15,215 nt of DNA from Actinomycetes bacterium. GTDB taxonomy: Bacteria; Actinomycetota; Acidimicrobiia; Acidimicrobiales; RAAP-2. Shown in pieces: positions 7,382-14,000 of this stretch (its first letter is position 1; every line of letters begins with the position of its first letter). The stretch is from assembly GCA_021777285.1 (NCBI GenBank), contig JAJYDR010000048.1:1-15215 (forward strand). The letters run 5' to 3'. The position numbers and the translations under genes are program-made. The notes under the pieces were generated by a model, which was not told the origin of the DNA, did no database searches, and saw only the letters and a list, made by a program, of their open reading frames with translations.

Positions 7382-7399
7382 GCCACACGTGCCACACGT
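7382..7399 (+). repeat. Tandem 9-bp repeat in the S53 peptidase promoter
   Basis: GCCACACGT occurs twice in direct tandem (7382-7390 and 7391-7399). It ends four bases before the -10 box and covers where a -35 box would be. The join creates a CACGTG palindrome. The place fits a binding site for an activator that replaces the missing -35 box, but this is inference. Confidence 0.55.
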
Positions 7400-7403
7400 T
7401 TTC

Positions 7404-7409
7404 TAGGCT
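7404..7409 (+). promoter_or_regulatory. -10 box for the S53 peptidase gene
   Basis: TAGGCT lies six bases before the GTG at 7416, so the transcript should begin at the start codon. No -35 consensus is seen; the tandem repeat described at 7382-7399 occupies that place. Confidence 0.5.
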
Positions 7410-7415
7410 GGCACC

Positions 7416-9761
7416 GTGAACTTCCGATCCCCTCGCCTCGCGGCGGCTGTCGCGTTCGCGGCCGCGGTCGTCGTCGGACTCGTACCACTCGCGAGCGCCG
7501 GAGGCGCCCAAGCCCGCGTGGTCGTCGCGCAACCCGTCGCGATCCCCGCCACGTACTCGAGCGTCGCGCGTCCGATCACCACCTCCTTTGACGTCGCGCT
7601 CGCCGAACCGGACCACGCGGCCCTCACGGCGTTCCTCGCGGGACTGACGAACCCCGCCTCGCCGCAGTACCGGCACTTCCTCACCACCGCCCAGTTCGCG
7701 GCGCGCTTCGGCGCGCGCGCCGACGTAGTCGCCGCGGTACGCCGCTACTTCACCTCCTTCCACTTGCACGTCGGCGCACTGAGTCGCGGTCGGATCATCC
7801 TGCCGGTCAGCGGTTCGACGACCGACATCGCCCGGGCTTTCTCAGCGTCGGTTGCGACGGTGCGCACCCCCACGCATCTCGCCGCCCAGTTCGTCACCCC
7901 GGCGACACTGCCCACACCAATCGCCCACGACGTGCGCGCCGTGGCCGGTCTCTCAACCGTGGTGACCCCGCACGCCCTCGCCCTGTCCACTCGCGTCACG
8001 AACCACGTGGCCACGCCGACGACGTGCGCGAGCGCGACGGGCGGCCAGTCCCCCACGGCGACGACCCCGAACGGGCTCGGGGGCTACAGCATCCAGCAGC
8101 AGGCCCGGCTCTACGGACTCGACTCGGCGTGGGCGAATGGCTTCACCGGCGCTGGCGCGACAATTGCGGTCTACGAGCTCGGTAGTTACAGCCCGAGCGA
8201 CCTCGCGACCTACGACGCGTGTTACGGACTCACGCCGACGATCGACAACGTCAAGGTCGACGGTGGCGCCACCGGGGCCTACAGCGACGAGGCGACACTC
8301 GACGTTGAAGAGGCGACGGCGCTCGCCCCCGGCGCGACCATCGCGGTCTACGCGGCACCGAACAACTCCGCCGGTCCCGTCGACGCGTACCAGCGGATCG
8401 CGGACGACAACACCGCGTCAGTCGTCACGACGTCCTGGGGGACTTGCGAGCAGGACCCCAACGGGGCCGTCAACGCCGAACAGGCGATCTTCGAGCAGAT
8501 GGCGGCCCAGGGTCAGACCGTCGTGGCCGCGTCGGGTGACAACGGCTCCTCGGACTGCAACGGCATCACCACCAACGCGCCCGCGGTCGACGATCCTGCC
8601 TCCCAGCCCCTGGTCACCGGGGTCGGGGGCCTGAGTGTTACCAACATCGCACCGCTCCGTGAGTCCGTCTGGAACTCCGGGGTCGGCAGTGGCGGCGGCG
8701 CTGGTGGCGGTGGAATCTCGACCATCTGGTCACGGCCCGCGTGGCAGAACGCCCCGGGGATCGCCCCCGGCGAGCCGATGCGACTCGTGCCGGACCTCTC
8801 GGTCATGGGCGATCCGTCGACCGGGTTCATCCAGTACTTCACCGGTACCGGCGTGGTCGACTGCGGCACGAACTGCGGTTCGGGGTGGTCGAGCATCGGC
8901 GGCACGTCGATCGGTGCGCCGCTCGTGAGCGCCCTCGTGGCGGTCGGCACCCAACAGTGCGGGGTCAGTCGCCTCGGGTTGATCAACCCCGCGCTCTACG
9001 CCATGGCCACGACCGGCTTCAACGACGTCACCCGAGGTAACAACGACATCTTCGGCGTCGGCGTCTACAACGCCGGACCGGGCTACGACATGGCGTCGGG
9101 TCTCGGCAGCCCGAACGCCACGACCTTCCTCAGTGGACTCTGCCCCATCGCCTTTGACGCGGGCGCGAGCACGGCGACGGTGTCGACGAACCGGGTACGC
9201 GCGAACGCCAACGCGACCGTCTCGTTCGCGTTGCGCAACCAAGACGGCGGACCCGTGGCGAACGCGTCGGTGACCCTCACCGCGAGCGCACCGGGCGGCG
9301 TGGTGCGCTTCAACGCCGACCCTTCGAGTCAGACCGGTACAGGCAGCGCGTCCTACGCGGTCACGACTGACGCGAGCGGTTCGGGCTCGGCACGCGTCTC
9401 GAACTCGCTTCCCGGGCCTCTCACGGTGACGGTCACCTACGAGAGTGCGACACTGCTCAATTCCGTGATCACCGTCACGCCGACACTCACGGCACTGCGT
9501 GCGCCGACGATCACGCGAGTGGTGGCACTCAGCGGCGGCGCCCAGTTGTTCATCGCGCAACCCACCGCGCCCGCGGTCAGCGCGTTCCAGTATTCGCTCA
9601 ACGGCGGACGGAACTGGGCGGTGGCCACCAAACGCGGCGCGTCACTCATCATCCGACGGCTCAGCGCGGGCGTCGCCTACCACGTTGTCGTTCGCTACAT
9701 CGTGGCCGGTCGACGAAGCCCCGCGTCGAGGGTGACCACGGTCGCCGCACGCATCGCCTAG
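7416..9761 (+). CDS. Secreted S53 (sedolisin/kumamolisin-type) serine-carboxyl peptidase with C-terminal Ig-like and FnIII-like regions
   Basis: This is a 781-residue preproprotein. A signal peptide (1 to about 28, ending LASAGG) leads into a Pro-kumamolisin activation domain (about 50-185; NPASPQYRHFLTTAQFAARFG is characteristic). The catalytic domain (about 220-575) shows the S53 set: Glu292 and Asp296 in DEATLDVEEA, the oxyanion Asp375 in SGDNGSSD, and nucleophile Ser498 in GGTSIGAP. Asp537 (FNDVTRGNND) and Asp558 (GPGYDMASGLG) fit the calcium site. After the catalytic core come an invasin/Big-1-like beta-sandwich (about 585-685) and an FnIII-like region (about 695-780) that may hold the enzyme to substrate or the cell surface. 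S53 enzymes usually mature themselves at acid pH and degrade proteins outside the cell. The GTG start is supported by promoter spacing. It lies upstream of another large secreted protein, suggesting a shared extracellular role. Confidence 0.95.
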   Translation: MNFRSPRLAAAVAFAAAVVVGLVPLASAGGAQARVVVAQPVAIPATYSSVARPITTSFDVALAEPDHAALTAFLAGLTNPASPQYRHFLTTAQFAARFGARADVVAAVRRYFTSFHLHVGALSRGRIILPVSGSTTDIARAFSASVATVRTPTHLAAQFVTPATLPTPIAHDVRAVAGLSTVVTPHALALSTRVTNHVATPTTCASATGGQSPTATTPNGLGGYSIQQQARLYGLDSAWANGFTGAGATIAVYELGSYSPSDLATYDACYGLTPTIDNVKVDGGATGAYSDEATLDVEEATALAPGATIAVYAAPNNSAGPVDAYQRIADDNTASVVTTSWGTCEQDPNGAVNAEQAIFEQMAAQGQTVVAASGDNGSSDCNGITTNAPAVDDPASQPLVTGVGGLSVTNIAPLRESVWNSGVGSGGGAGGGGISTIWSRPAWQNAPGIAPGEPMRLVPDLSVMGDPSTGFIQYFTGTGVVDCGTNCGSGWSSIGGTSIGAPLVSALVAVGTQQCGVSRLGLINPALYAMATTGFNDVTRGNNDIFGVGVYNAGPGYDMASGLGSPNATTFLSGLCPIAFDAGASTATVSTNRVRANANATVSFALRNQDGGPVANASVTLTASAPGGVVRFNADPSSQTGTGSASYAVTTDASGSGSARVSNSLPGPLTVTVTYESATLLNSVITVTPTLTALRAPTITRVVALSGGAQLFIAQPTAPAVSAFQYSLNGGRNWAVATKRGASLIIRRLSAGVAYHVVVRYIVAGRRSPASRVTTVAARIA

Positions 9762-9808
9762 CGAGGCCCGTCGATCGGGGGCGCCGGAATCCAGCGAGAC
9801 CTCACCCG

Positions 9809-9814
9809 TAGACT
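9809..9814 (+). promoter_or_regulatory. -10 box for the propeller/LDPEG secreted protein gene
   Basis: TAGACT lies seven bases before the ATC at 9822, the same spacing as the -10 boxes before the 6048 and 6859 starts. The 61-base gap between the peptidase stop and this ATC otherwise shows only a weak CCCG/CGGG inverted repeat near 9767-9779. Confidence 0.45.
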
Positions 9815-9821
9815 TGGCTGC

Positions 9822-11999
9822 ATCACAAGACGACGGACGACCCTCGCTGCACGTAGTCGCACGCGCCTGGCACGTCTCGCCCTCGTTGGCGCGATGCTCG
9901 GCGCGGGGCTCGTCAGCGTCGGCGCCCACATCGGCGGTGCGACTGGTCCATCGGCGAGCACGGGTCCGTCGGGCCTTCCGCTCTATGAGTTCCTCAACAA
10001 CGGCACGGGCCCGCTGCCGTGGAACGCGCAGTCCTTGAGTTCGGTGGTGAACAAGTCGACGATGCTCGGGGGACCCCACGGCACGAGTAACGGTACGATC
10101 GGGGCTATCGCGTATCGCACGGCGAGCAACGACGTCGCGGTGCTCACGCAGACGACGTCGGGCACGAATCAATGGGCGGACCGCTCGCTCGGCCTGGACG
10201 CGCCGCAGCCGGGCGCCGACCCGATCCCCTTCATCGACCCGACGGGCGCCGTCGACGTGCTCTACGTCGACACCAACGGACACCTCATCATGCTGAGCCC
10301 GAACGACGCAGCCTCCTGGATGTGGGTACACACCCACCCCGGCCAGGCCTGGCACGCCACCGTCGCCACCGACCTGAGCTCGATCACCGGGAGCATCTTC
10401 GCGACGGGCCTCGCCAACGTCGTCGTCACCGGACAGAGCGCGATGGTCGCGGCGCGCACCGCGCAGAACACGATTGAGGTCATCACACTCGCCTGGAGCA
10501 GTGCCGATCCGGTCCCCTACGTGACGGGCACACCGGTCAACCTCACCCAAAGCGCCCACGCCGCCAAGTCCTCGAGCGACCCCGTCGTCATCCCCGGCCC
10601 GATCCCCGCGGTCGCCGCTACCGCGGTCAACGGCGACCTCCAGGTGTTCTCGGCCAACCCAACGAATCCCACGACCTGGCTGGTCCAGGACGTGACCCGC
10701 TTGACCGGGGGATCTCGGCTGCACGGACCGCTCGCCGCGTCGTCCTCGTCGACGAGCGTCTTCGTGGCAGCGCTCAACCCGATGGGCTCCGTCGAGCTGT
10801 TCAGCGCACCGCTGACGAGCTTTAACCAGAGCACCGCCTTCGCCTCCGCCGCGGCCACCTCAACGACCACCTCAACGACCACCACGTCTCTCGCGCCAAC
10901 GACGACCACCGCCAACCCGACCCCCACGTTCCCGTGGACCATGCTCAACGTGACGGCGGTCGCGTCGGGCTCACCACCGCTCAGCGGCGCGCTCTTCTTG
11001 AACGTCACACCGACCCAGGTGACCATCGCGGGACAGGCCGCCAACTGGGGGGACCTCTTCGTCTTAACGAGTCCGAGCGGCTTTGCGCCGTGGACCTCGA
11101 CGGACGTGTCGGTGACCGCCGGGAGTTCGGCTCGCACGGTGGGCACCGTCGTCACCGGCCTGGTGCTCAACGGATCGCTCAGCCTCTACGCCGCGGGCAT
11201 CAACGCACCACCGCCCCAGGGCGTGGGTGTGTACGCCATACCATTCAGCAAGTGGACCCAGTCGGTGCTCGACGGGTGGCCGATCGTCAGCGAGACCGGC
11301 GGACTCGGCACGACCGCGTCGCCGTGGGTCGGCTTCACTAGTGCCTCGAGTGTCGCCAACTCGCCGGACTTCCTCATGGGCCAGAGCATCTACAACGCCC
11401 ACAAGCGCGTCACCTGGCTCTCGTTCTGGACGATCAGCGGGCCACTGCCGGGTGAGACCGTGGCGCCGGCGACCTACTACAAGCACGGTTTCACCGCCGG
11501 GGCCTGGGTGGCGACCCAGATCGACCAGTACCGAAGCCTCGGCGTCGGTCTCAAGCCCGACTGGGTGATCCTCGACCCCGAGGGCTACCCCGACTCCCAC
11601 TCGGGCCTGGACGCCCCGGGCGGTGCGTCCAACGCCACGATGGCCCAGTACACCGGTTACTGGGCGGCCATGCTGAAGGGCTGGTCGACCGGTATCGCCT
11701 CGGTGGATCCCTCGCTCAACGCGGGCGTGTACGCCTCGCAGTCCGAGTATCGCAACTACCACTTGGCGAACGCGCCGATGCCGGTCTTCGTCGCGCTCGC
11801 CTTCGGCGGCGGTGGTCCCGTGCCGGTCCTGGGCACGCCGGGCAGCAACATCCGCGGCTACATCGCCTTCAGCGCCGTCTGCTCGCCGCGCTCGACCCTC
11901 TCGAGCGAGGAGTCGACCCTGTTGAACCCGCCGTGGTCGGGCGAGTTCAACACCCTGCAGTTCAACGCCGGCGTCTACTGCCCGCCCGCACCGGCGTAA
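9822..11999 (+). CDS. Large secreted protein with propeller-like repeats, Thr-rich linker and C-terminal LDPEG (possible TIM-barrel hydrolase) region
   Basis: From ATC 9822 the protein has 725 residues. The first 38 form a convincing signal peptide: an Arg-rich stretch (ITRRRTTLAARSRTRLAR), then LALVGAMLGAGLVSVGA. From the first ATG (9894) the basic part would be lost, and no ATG, GTG or TTG lies in frame between the upstream stop at 9759 and 9894. Residues about 45-345 contain repeats such as DPIPFIDPTGAVDVLYVDTN and NGDLQVFSANPTNPTTW, like blades of a carbohydrate-binding beta-propeller. A Thr-rich linker spans about 346-366. The C-terminal part (about 500-725) is rich in Trp and Tyr and contains DWVILDPEGYPDSHSG, with Asp585 and Glu587 as possible catalytic acids. 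It recalls the glycoside-hydrolase-like barrels of DUF1906 or GH25, but I cannot confirm a family. Cell-wall or polysaccharide binding or cleavage is a guess. Confidence 0.82.
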   Translation: MTRRRTTLAARSRTRLARLALVGAMLGAGLVSVGAHIGGATGPSASTGPSGLPLYEFLNNGTGPLPWNAQSLSSVVNKSTMLGGPHGTSNGTIGAIAYRTASNDVAVLTQTTSGTNQWADRSLGLDAPQPGADPIPFIDPTGAVDVLYVDTNGHLIMLSPNDAASWMWVHTHPGQAWHATVATDLSSITGSIFATGLANVVVTGQSAMVAARTAQNTIEVITLAWSSADPVPYVTGTPVNLTQSAHAAKSSSDPVVIPGPIPAVAATAVNGDLQVFSANPTNPTTWLVQDVTRLTGGSRLHGPLAASSSSTSVFVAALNPMGSVELFSAPLTSFNQSTAFASAAATSTTTSTTTTSLAPTTTTANPTPTFPWTMLNVTAVASGSPPLSGALFLNVTPTQVTIAGQAANWGDLFVLTSPSGFAPWTSTDVSVTAGSSARTVGTVVTGLVLNGSLSLYAAGINAPPPQGVGVYAIPFSKWTQSVLDGWPIVSETGGLGTTASPWVGFTSASSVANSPDFLMGQSIYNAHKRVTWLSFWTISGPLPGETVAPATYYKHGFTAGAWVATQIDQYRSLGVGLKPDWVILDPEGYPDSHSGLDAPGGASNATMAQYTGYWAAMLKGWSTGIASVDPSLNAGVYASQSEYRNYHLANAPMPVFVALAFGGGGPVPVLGTPGSNIRGYIAFSAVCSPRSTLSSEESTLLNPPWSGEFNTLQFNAGVYCPPAPA

Positions 12000-12002
12000 T
12001 CT
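11997..12002 (+). promoter_or_regulatory. -10 box for the coiled-coil gene, overlapping the previous stop
   Basis: TAATCT contains the TAA stop of the previous gene and lies six bases before the GTG at 12009. It predicts a leaderless mRNA that starts at that codon, so the small gene can be expressed apart from its upstream neighbour. Confidence 0.45.
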
Positions 12003-12008
12003 GGCCGC

Positions 12009-12233
12009 GTGAGCGACGAGCCGAATCCCAAGTCCCACGAGTTGCGCGACCGCCTCAAGCAGCTCGCCCAGCCCCTCGTTGACTCGCTCGACTCACGACT
12101 GCGCGAACAGGTCGACCAACGCGTGGACGAACGCGTCGAAGCCATCGTCAACGCCCGTCTGGCCGTTATCGAACGGGCCATCGCCGACCTCGACCGGGCG
12201 ATCAAGGACCTCGAGGCGCGCCTCGATCGTTAG
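12009..12233 (+). CDS. Small charged coiled-coil protein, unknown function
   Basis: The 74-residue protein has no signal peptide or membrane segment. From about residue 10 to the end it is one long amphipathic helix, with Leu, Val and Ile at heptad-like intervals between Arg, Asp and Glu (for example LDSRLREQVDQRVDERVEAI). A coiled-coil dimer or higher oligomer is likely. The GTG start sits six bases after a TAATCT box. The stop codon overlaps the stop of a convergent small membrane-protein gene by two bases. I do not recognise a family. A scaffold or partner role is possible, but nothing in the sequence fixes it. Confidence 0.7.
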   Translation: MSDEPNPKSHELRDRLKQLAQPLVDSLDSRLREQVDQRVDERVEAIVNARLAVIERAIADLDRAIKDLEARLDR

Positions 12234-12331
12234 CCGCGCCGCTCGCGGTCCCGGCGGATCGCGAAACGCACGACGAGCACGCTGAGCACGATGACGGCGA
12301 CGACGAAGAAGCTGAACACGGCGACGAACAC
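12230..12331 (-). CDS. 33-residue single-pass membrane protein, unknown function
   Basis: This gene was found by reading the gap on the minus strand. GTG 12331 opens a 33-codon frame ending in TAA. The protein is an uninterrupted hydrophobic helix (FVAVFSFFVVAVIVLSVLVV, residues 2-21) followed by the basic tail RFAIRRDRERRG, which by the positive-inside rule puts the C-terminus in the cytoplasm. An in-frame stop four codons upstream leaves this GTG as the only likely start. A TAACGT box lies exactly six bases before it, with TTGCGC 18 bases farther upstream, giving the most complete promoter in the window. Small proteins of this form are common in actinobacteria and are usually missed by gene callers. 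It could act as a regulator or subunit of a membrane complex. Confidence 0.6.
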   Translation of the reverse strand: MFVAVFSFFVVAVIVLSVLVVRFAIRRDRERRG

Positions 12332-12337
12332 GGCGTC

Positions 12338-12367
12338 ACGTTAAACGCGTGTCACAGGTGCGCGCAA
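12338..12367 (-). promoter_or_regulatory. Promoter of the 33-residue membrane-protein gene
   Basis: On the minus strand, TTGCGC (12367-12362) and TAACGT (12343-12338) are separated by 18 bases, and the -10 box lies six bases before GTG 12331. The same 45-base gap must also hold the control region of the divergent gene at 12377, for which no clear -10 box or Shine-Dalgarno sequence was seen. Confidence 0.5.
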
Positions 12368-12376
12368 GAGTGGTTC

Positions 12377-13159
12377 GTGACCTTGACGACGACCACTCCC
12401 TCCGGTTCGATCCTCGAGGTGTTGCGCGGCGAGCGCGCTGAGCGTCCGCCACGCGACACCGAGACCGCCAGCGGTCTTCGCGCGATTCTCGAGGACGGTC
12501 TCGGCGAGGTGAGAGACCGCTTCACGCGCACGTCGCCGCTCGTCATCACCGCCGCTAACGTCGTGCGCCACGCCGACGCGATCGACATCGCCCGCGCCCC
12601 GATCGGCCGGCTTCGCGGCGCGCTCGTCGCAGAGCTCGTGCGCCTCATCGCGGTCGGCCATCGTAGTGACGACGCCTTTGATGACGCGCTGCGCGCTTGG
12701 GGTGTTGACCAGCCGTCGCGCGATCTGCGCAGCGTCCTCGACGACCTCGACGCCGACGGGCGAGCCCGACTCGCCACCGAGGTCAGTGCGCACGCCGCGA
12801 CGCTCACCCGGGCGCTCACCCCCGTGCCCGCCACGTGGTCCGTGCACACCGCCCTGCGTTCACGGCTACCCCTGGCTGGCGGTGCGGTCGTGTTGAGTGA
12901 CGTGATCGACCTGGTCATCGGCACCAGCACCGAGTCCACCGCGTCGACGGTGCTCGTGGACGTCACGACCTCGCCCATCGGCACGAGCGCCGCACGCCTG
13001 ATGCGCTTCCACGCGCTGGTGCACACGCTTCGCACGTCGGTGACACCGTGGCGGGTCGCGATGTTCTCCACGGCCACCGGTGAGCTGGCGAGCGACGACG
13101 TGGACGTGACCGTGCTCGGGGCCGCCCTGGACGACGTGCTGGCGGCGGCGCGCCGATGA
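12377..13159 (+). CDS. Unknown protein with PD-(D/E)XK nuclease-like C-terminal region, catalytic lysine replaced
   Basis: This is a 260-residue soluble protein. The N-terminal 150 residues are helical and rich in Arg and Asp, with no motif I recognise. The C-terminal third reads like the core of a RecB/Cas4-type PD-(D/E)XK fold: a strand-turn-strand with VVLSDVIDLVIG (Asp175, Asp178), then TVLVDVTTS (Asp195-x-Thr197), then a helix with MRFHALVHTLRT and the strand WRVAMFSTATGE. In active members the second motif is D/E-x-K; here the lysine position is Thr197, so it may bind nucleic acid or a partner without cutting. The GTG start has only a weak AAGAG upstream. Its stop overlaps the ATG of the next gene as ATGA, so the two are translated together. 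I recall similar pairs in other actinobacteria, but this is unverified. Confidence 0.75.
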   Translation: MTLTTTTPSGSILEVLRGERAERPPRDTETASGLRAILEDGLGEVRDRFTRTSPLVITAANVVRHADAIDIARAPIGRLRGALVAELVRLIAVGHRSDDAFDDALRAWGVDQPSRDLRSVLDDLDADGRARLATEVSAHAATLTRALTPVPATWSVHTALRSRLPLAGGAVVLSDVIDLVIGTSTESTASTVLVDVTTSPIGTSAARLMRFHALVHTLRTSVTPWRVAMFSTATGELASDDVDVTVLGAALDDVLAAARR

Positions 13160-13962
13160 GCAACCCCGAGCTCACGGTACGCGCCATGGCCCCCGACGCC
13201 CTCGCCCGCGTCATCGGCGACGCACCAGGCGAAACGTACAACGTCACCGACGCGAACCGGCGCACCCTCGCCGAACGACTGGGCGGCGTCGCGACCGACC
13301 GCCATCGTCGAATCGACGCGTGGCTGGTCGAGCGCGGCGGGCGGCCCGCGACCCCCTTCTCCTGGTCGCCGACGGCCGCGCGGCGGATCCTTGGCAACGG
13401 CGCGCTTCGACGCGTGGCGAACTCGCGCGCCGCGACGCTGCGCGACGCGACGCGCGACGAGATCGACGACCTGCTCAGCCGCGCGGCCACCGGTAGCCAG
13501 CGGTCGGGCTCACTCGGCGCGTGGCTCGCGAACCGTCACCCCGCCGAGTTAGCGCTCGTCCAAGCCGGCGCCGTCGACTGGGCCGGGGCCCTCACTGACG
13601 TCGCGTCGAGTCTCGCCACCGACTGGGCCGTCGCCAGCGCCGACGCGTACTACGACGTCGAGCGGGCGCGGGCCACGTTGCGCGCCCGTCGAGACCTCAT
13701 CATCGGACGCGGCGACGTGGTCGTGCGCCTGCGCGGCGGCGTGCCACGACGCAGCGCCGGGCCCGGGCTGCGCGCCGACCTGGCGGCCGCGACCTTCGCC
13801 GAACCCGAGGGGCGCGCCCCTCGTCGATACGTCGGGGTATGGCCCGATGCGGGGGTGATCCTCGCGGTCGACGGCACCGACGCCAACGTCCGAGCCGGCG
13901 CCCGCGACCTGGTGCGCGCCGCTATCGTCCTCAGTTGTCCCGGAGACCGCTTGGCCGCCTAG
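13156..13962 (+). CDS. Unknown protein coupled to the PD-(D/E)XK-like gene
   Basis: This 268-residue protein has no signal peptide or membrane segment and is rich in Arg and Ala. Notable stretches are PFSWSPTAARRILGNGALRR (about 67-86), DAYYDVERARATLRARRDLIIGRGDVVVRL (about 163-192) and GVWPDAGVILAVDG (about 227-240). The last two look like beta-strand pairs that could form a restriction-endonuclease-like or OB-like core, but I do not recognise the family. The ATG overlaps the previous stop (ATGA), so both proteins are probably made in equal amounts and may form a complex. The next gene, typA, has its own promoter 38 bases downstream. Function cannot be given. Confidence 0.75.
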   Translation: MSNPELTVRAMAPDALARVIGDAPGETYNVTDANRRTLAERLGGVATDRHRRIDAWLVERGGRPATPFSWSPTAARRILGNGALRRVANSRAATLRDATRDEIDDLLSRAATGSQRSGSLGAWLANRHPAELALVQAGAVDWAGALTDVASSLATDWAVASADAYYDVERARATLRARRDLIIGRGDVVVRLRGGVPRRSAGPGLRADLAAATFAEPEGRAPRRYVGVWPDAGVILAVDGTDANVRAGARDLVRAAIVLSCPGDRLAA

Positions 13963-13985
13963 CATGACCACAGGGCGCCGCCTAC

Positions 13986-13991
13986 TAGCGT
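13986..13991 (+). promoter_or_regulatory. -10 box for typA
   Basis: TAGCGT lies nine bases before the ATG at 14001, giving a predicted leader of about three bases. An overlapping TACTAG (13983-13988) is an alternative box. No Shine-Dalgarno sequence precedes the ATG. Confidence 0.4.
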
Positions 13992-14000
13992 GGTTCAGTC

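Noticed and set aside
9894..9896. ATG 9894 as start of the propeller/LDPEG protein
   Set aside because: It would cut off the basic part of the signal peptide and leave no promoter box at the spacing used by neighbouring genes. It remains the fallback if ATC proves wrong.
9642..10724. 360-codon minus-strand open frame
   Set aside because: It would cover the end of the S53 peptidase and the signal peptide of the next gene. Composition is that of a frame shadow, and the plus-strand reading gives a sensible signal peptide.
10853..10880. Repeated CCACCTCAACGA units, considered as a CRISPR or regulatory repeat
   Set aside because: They are in-frame codons of the Thr-rich linker of a secreted protein, with no spacers.
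11064..12038. 324-codon minus-strand open frame
   Set aside because: It is antisense to the secreted LDPEG protein, with an Arg/Gly/Val/His-rich translation and no recognisable domain.
12349..12462. Short GTG frame just upstream of the PD-(D/E)XK-like gene
   Set aside because: It is in another frame, gives an Arg/Asp-rich peptide of low plausibility and has no supporting start signal.
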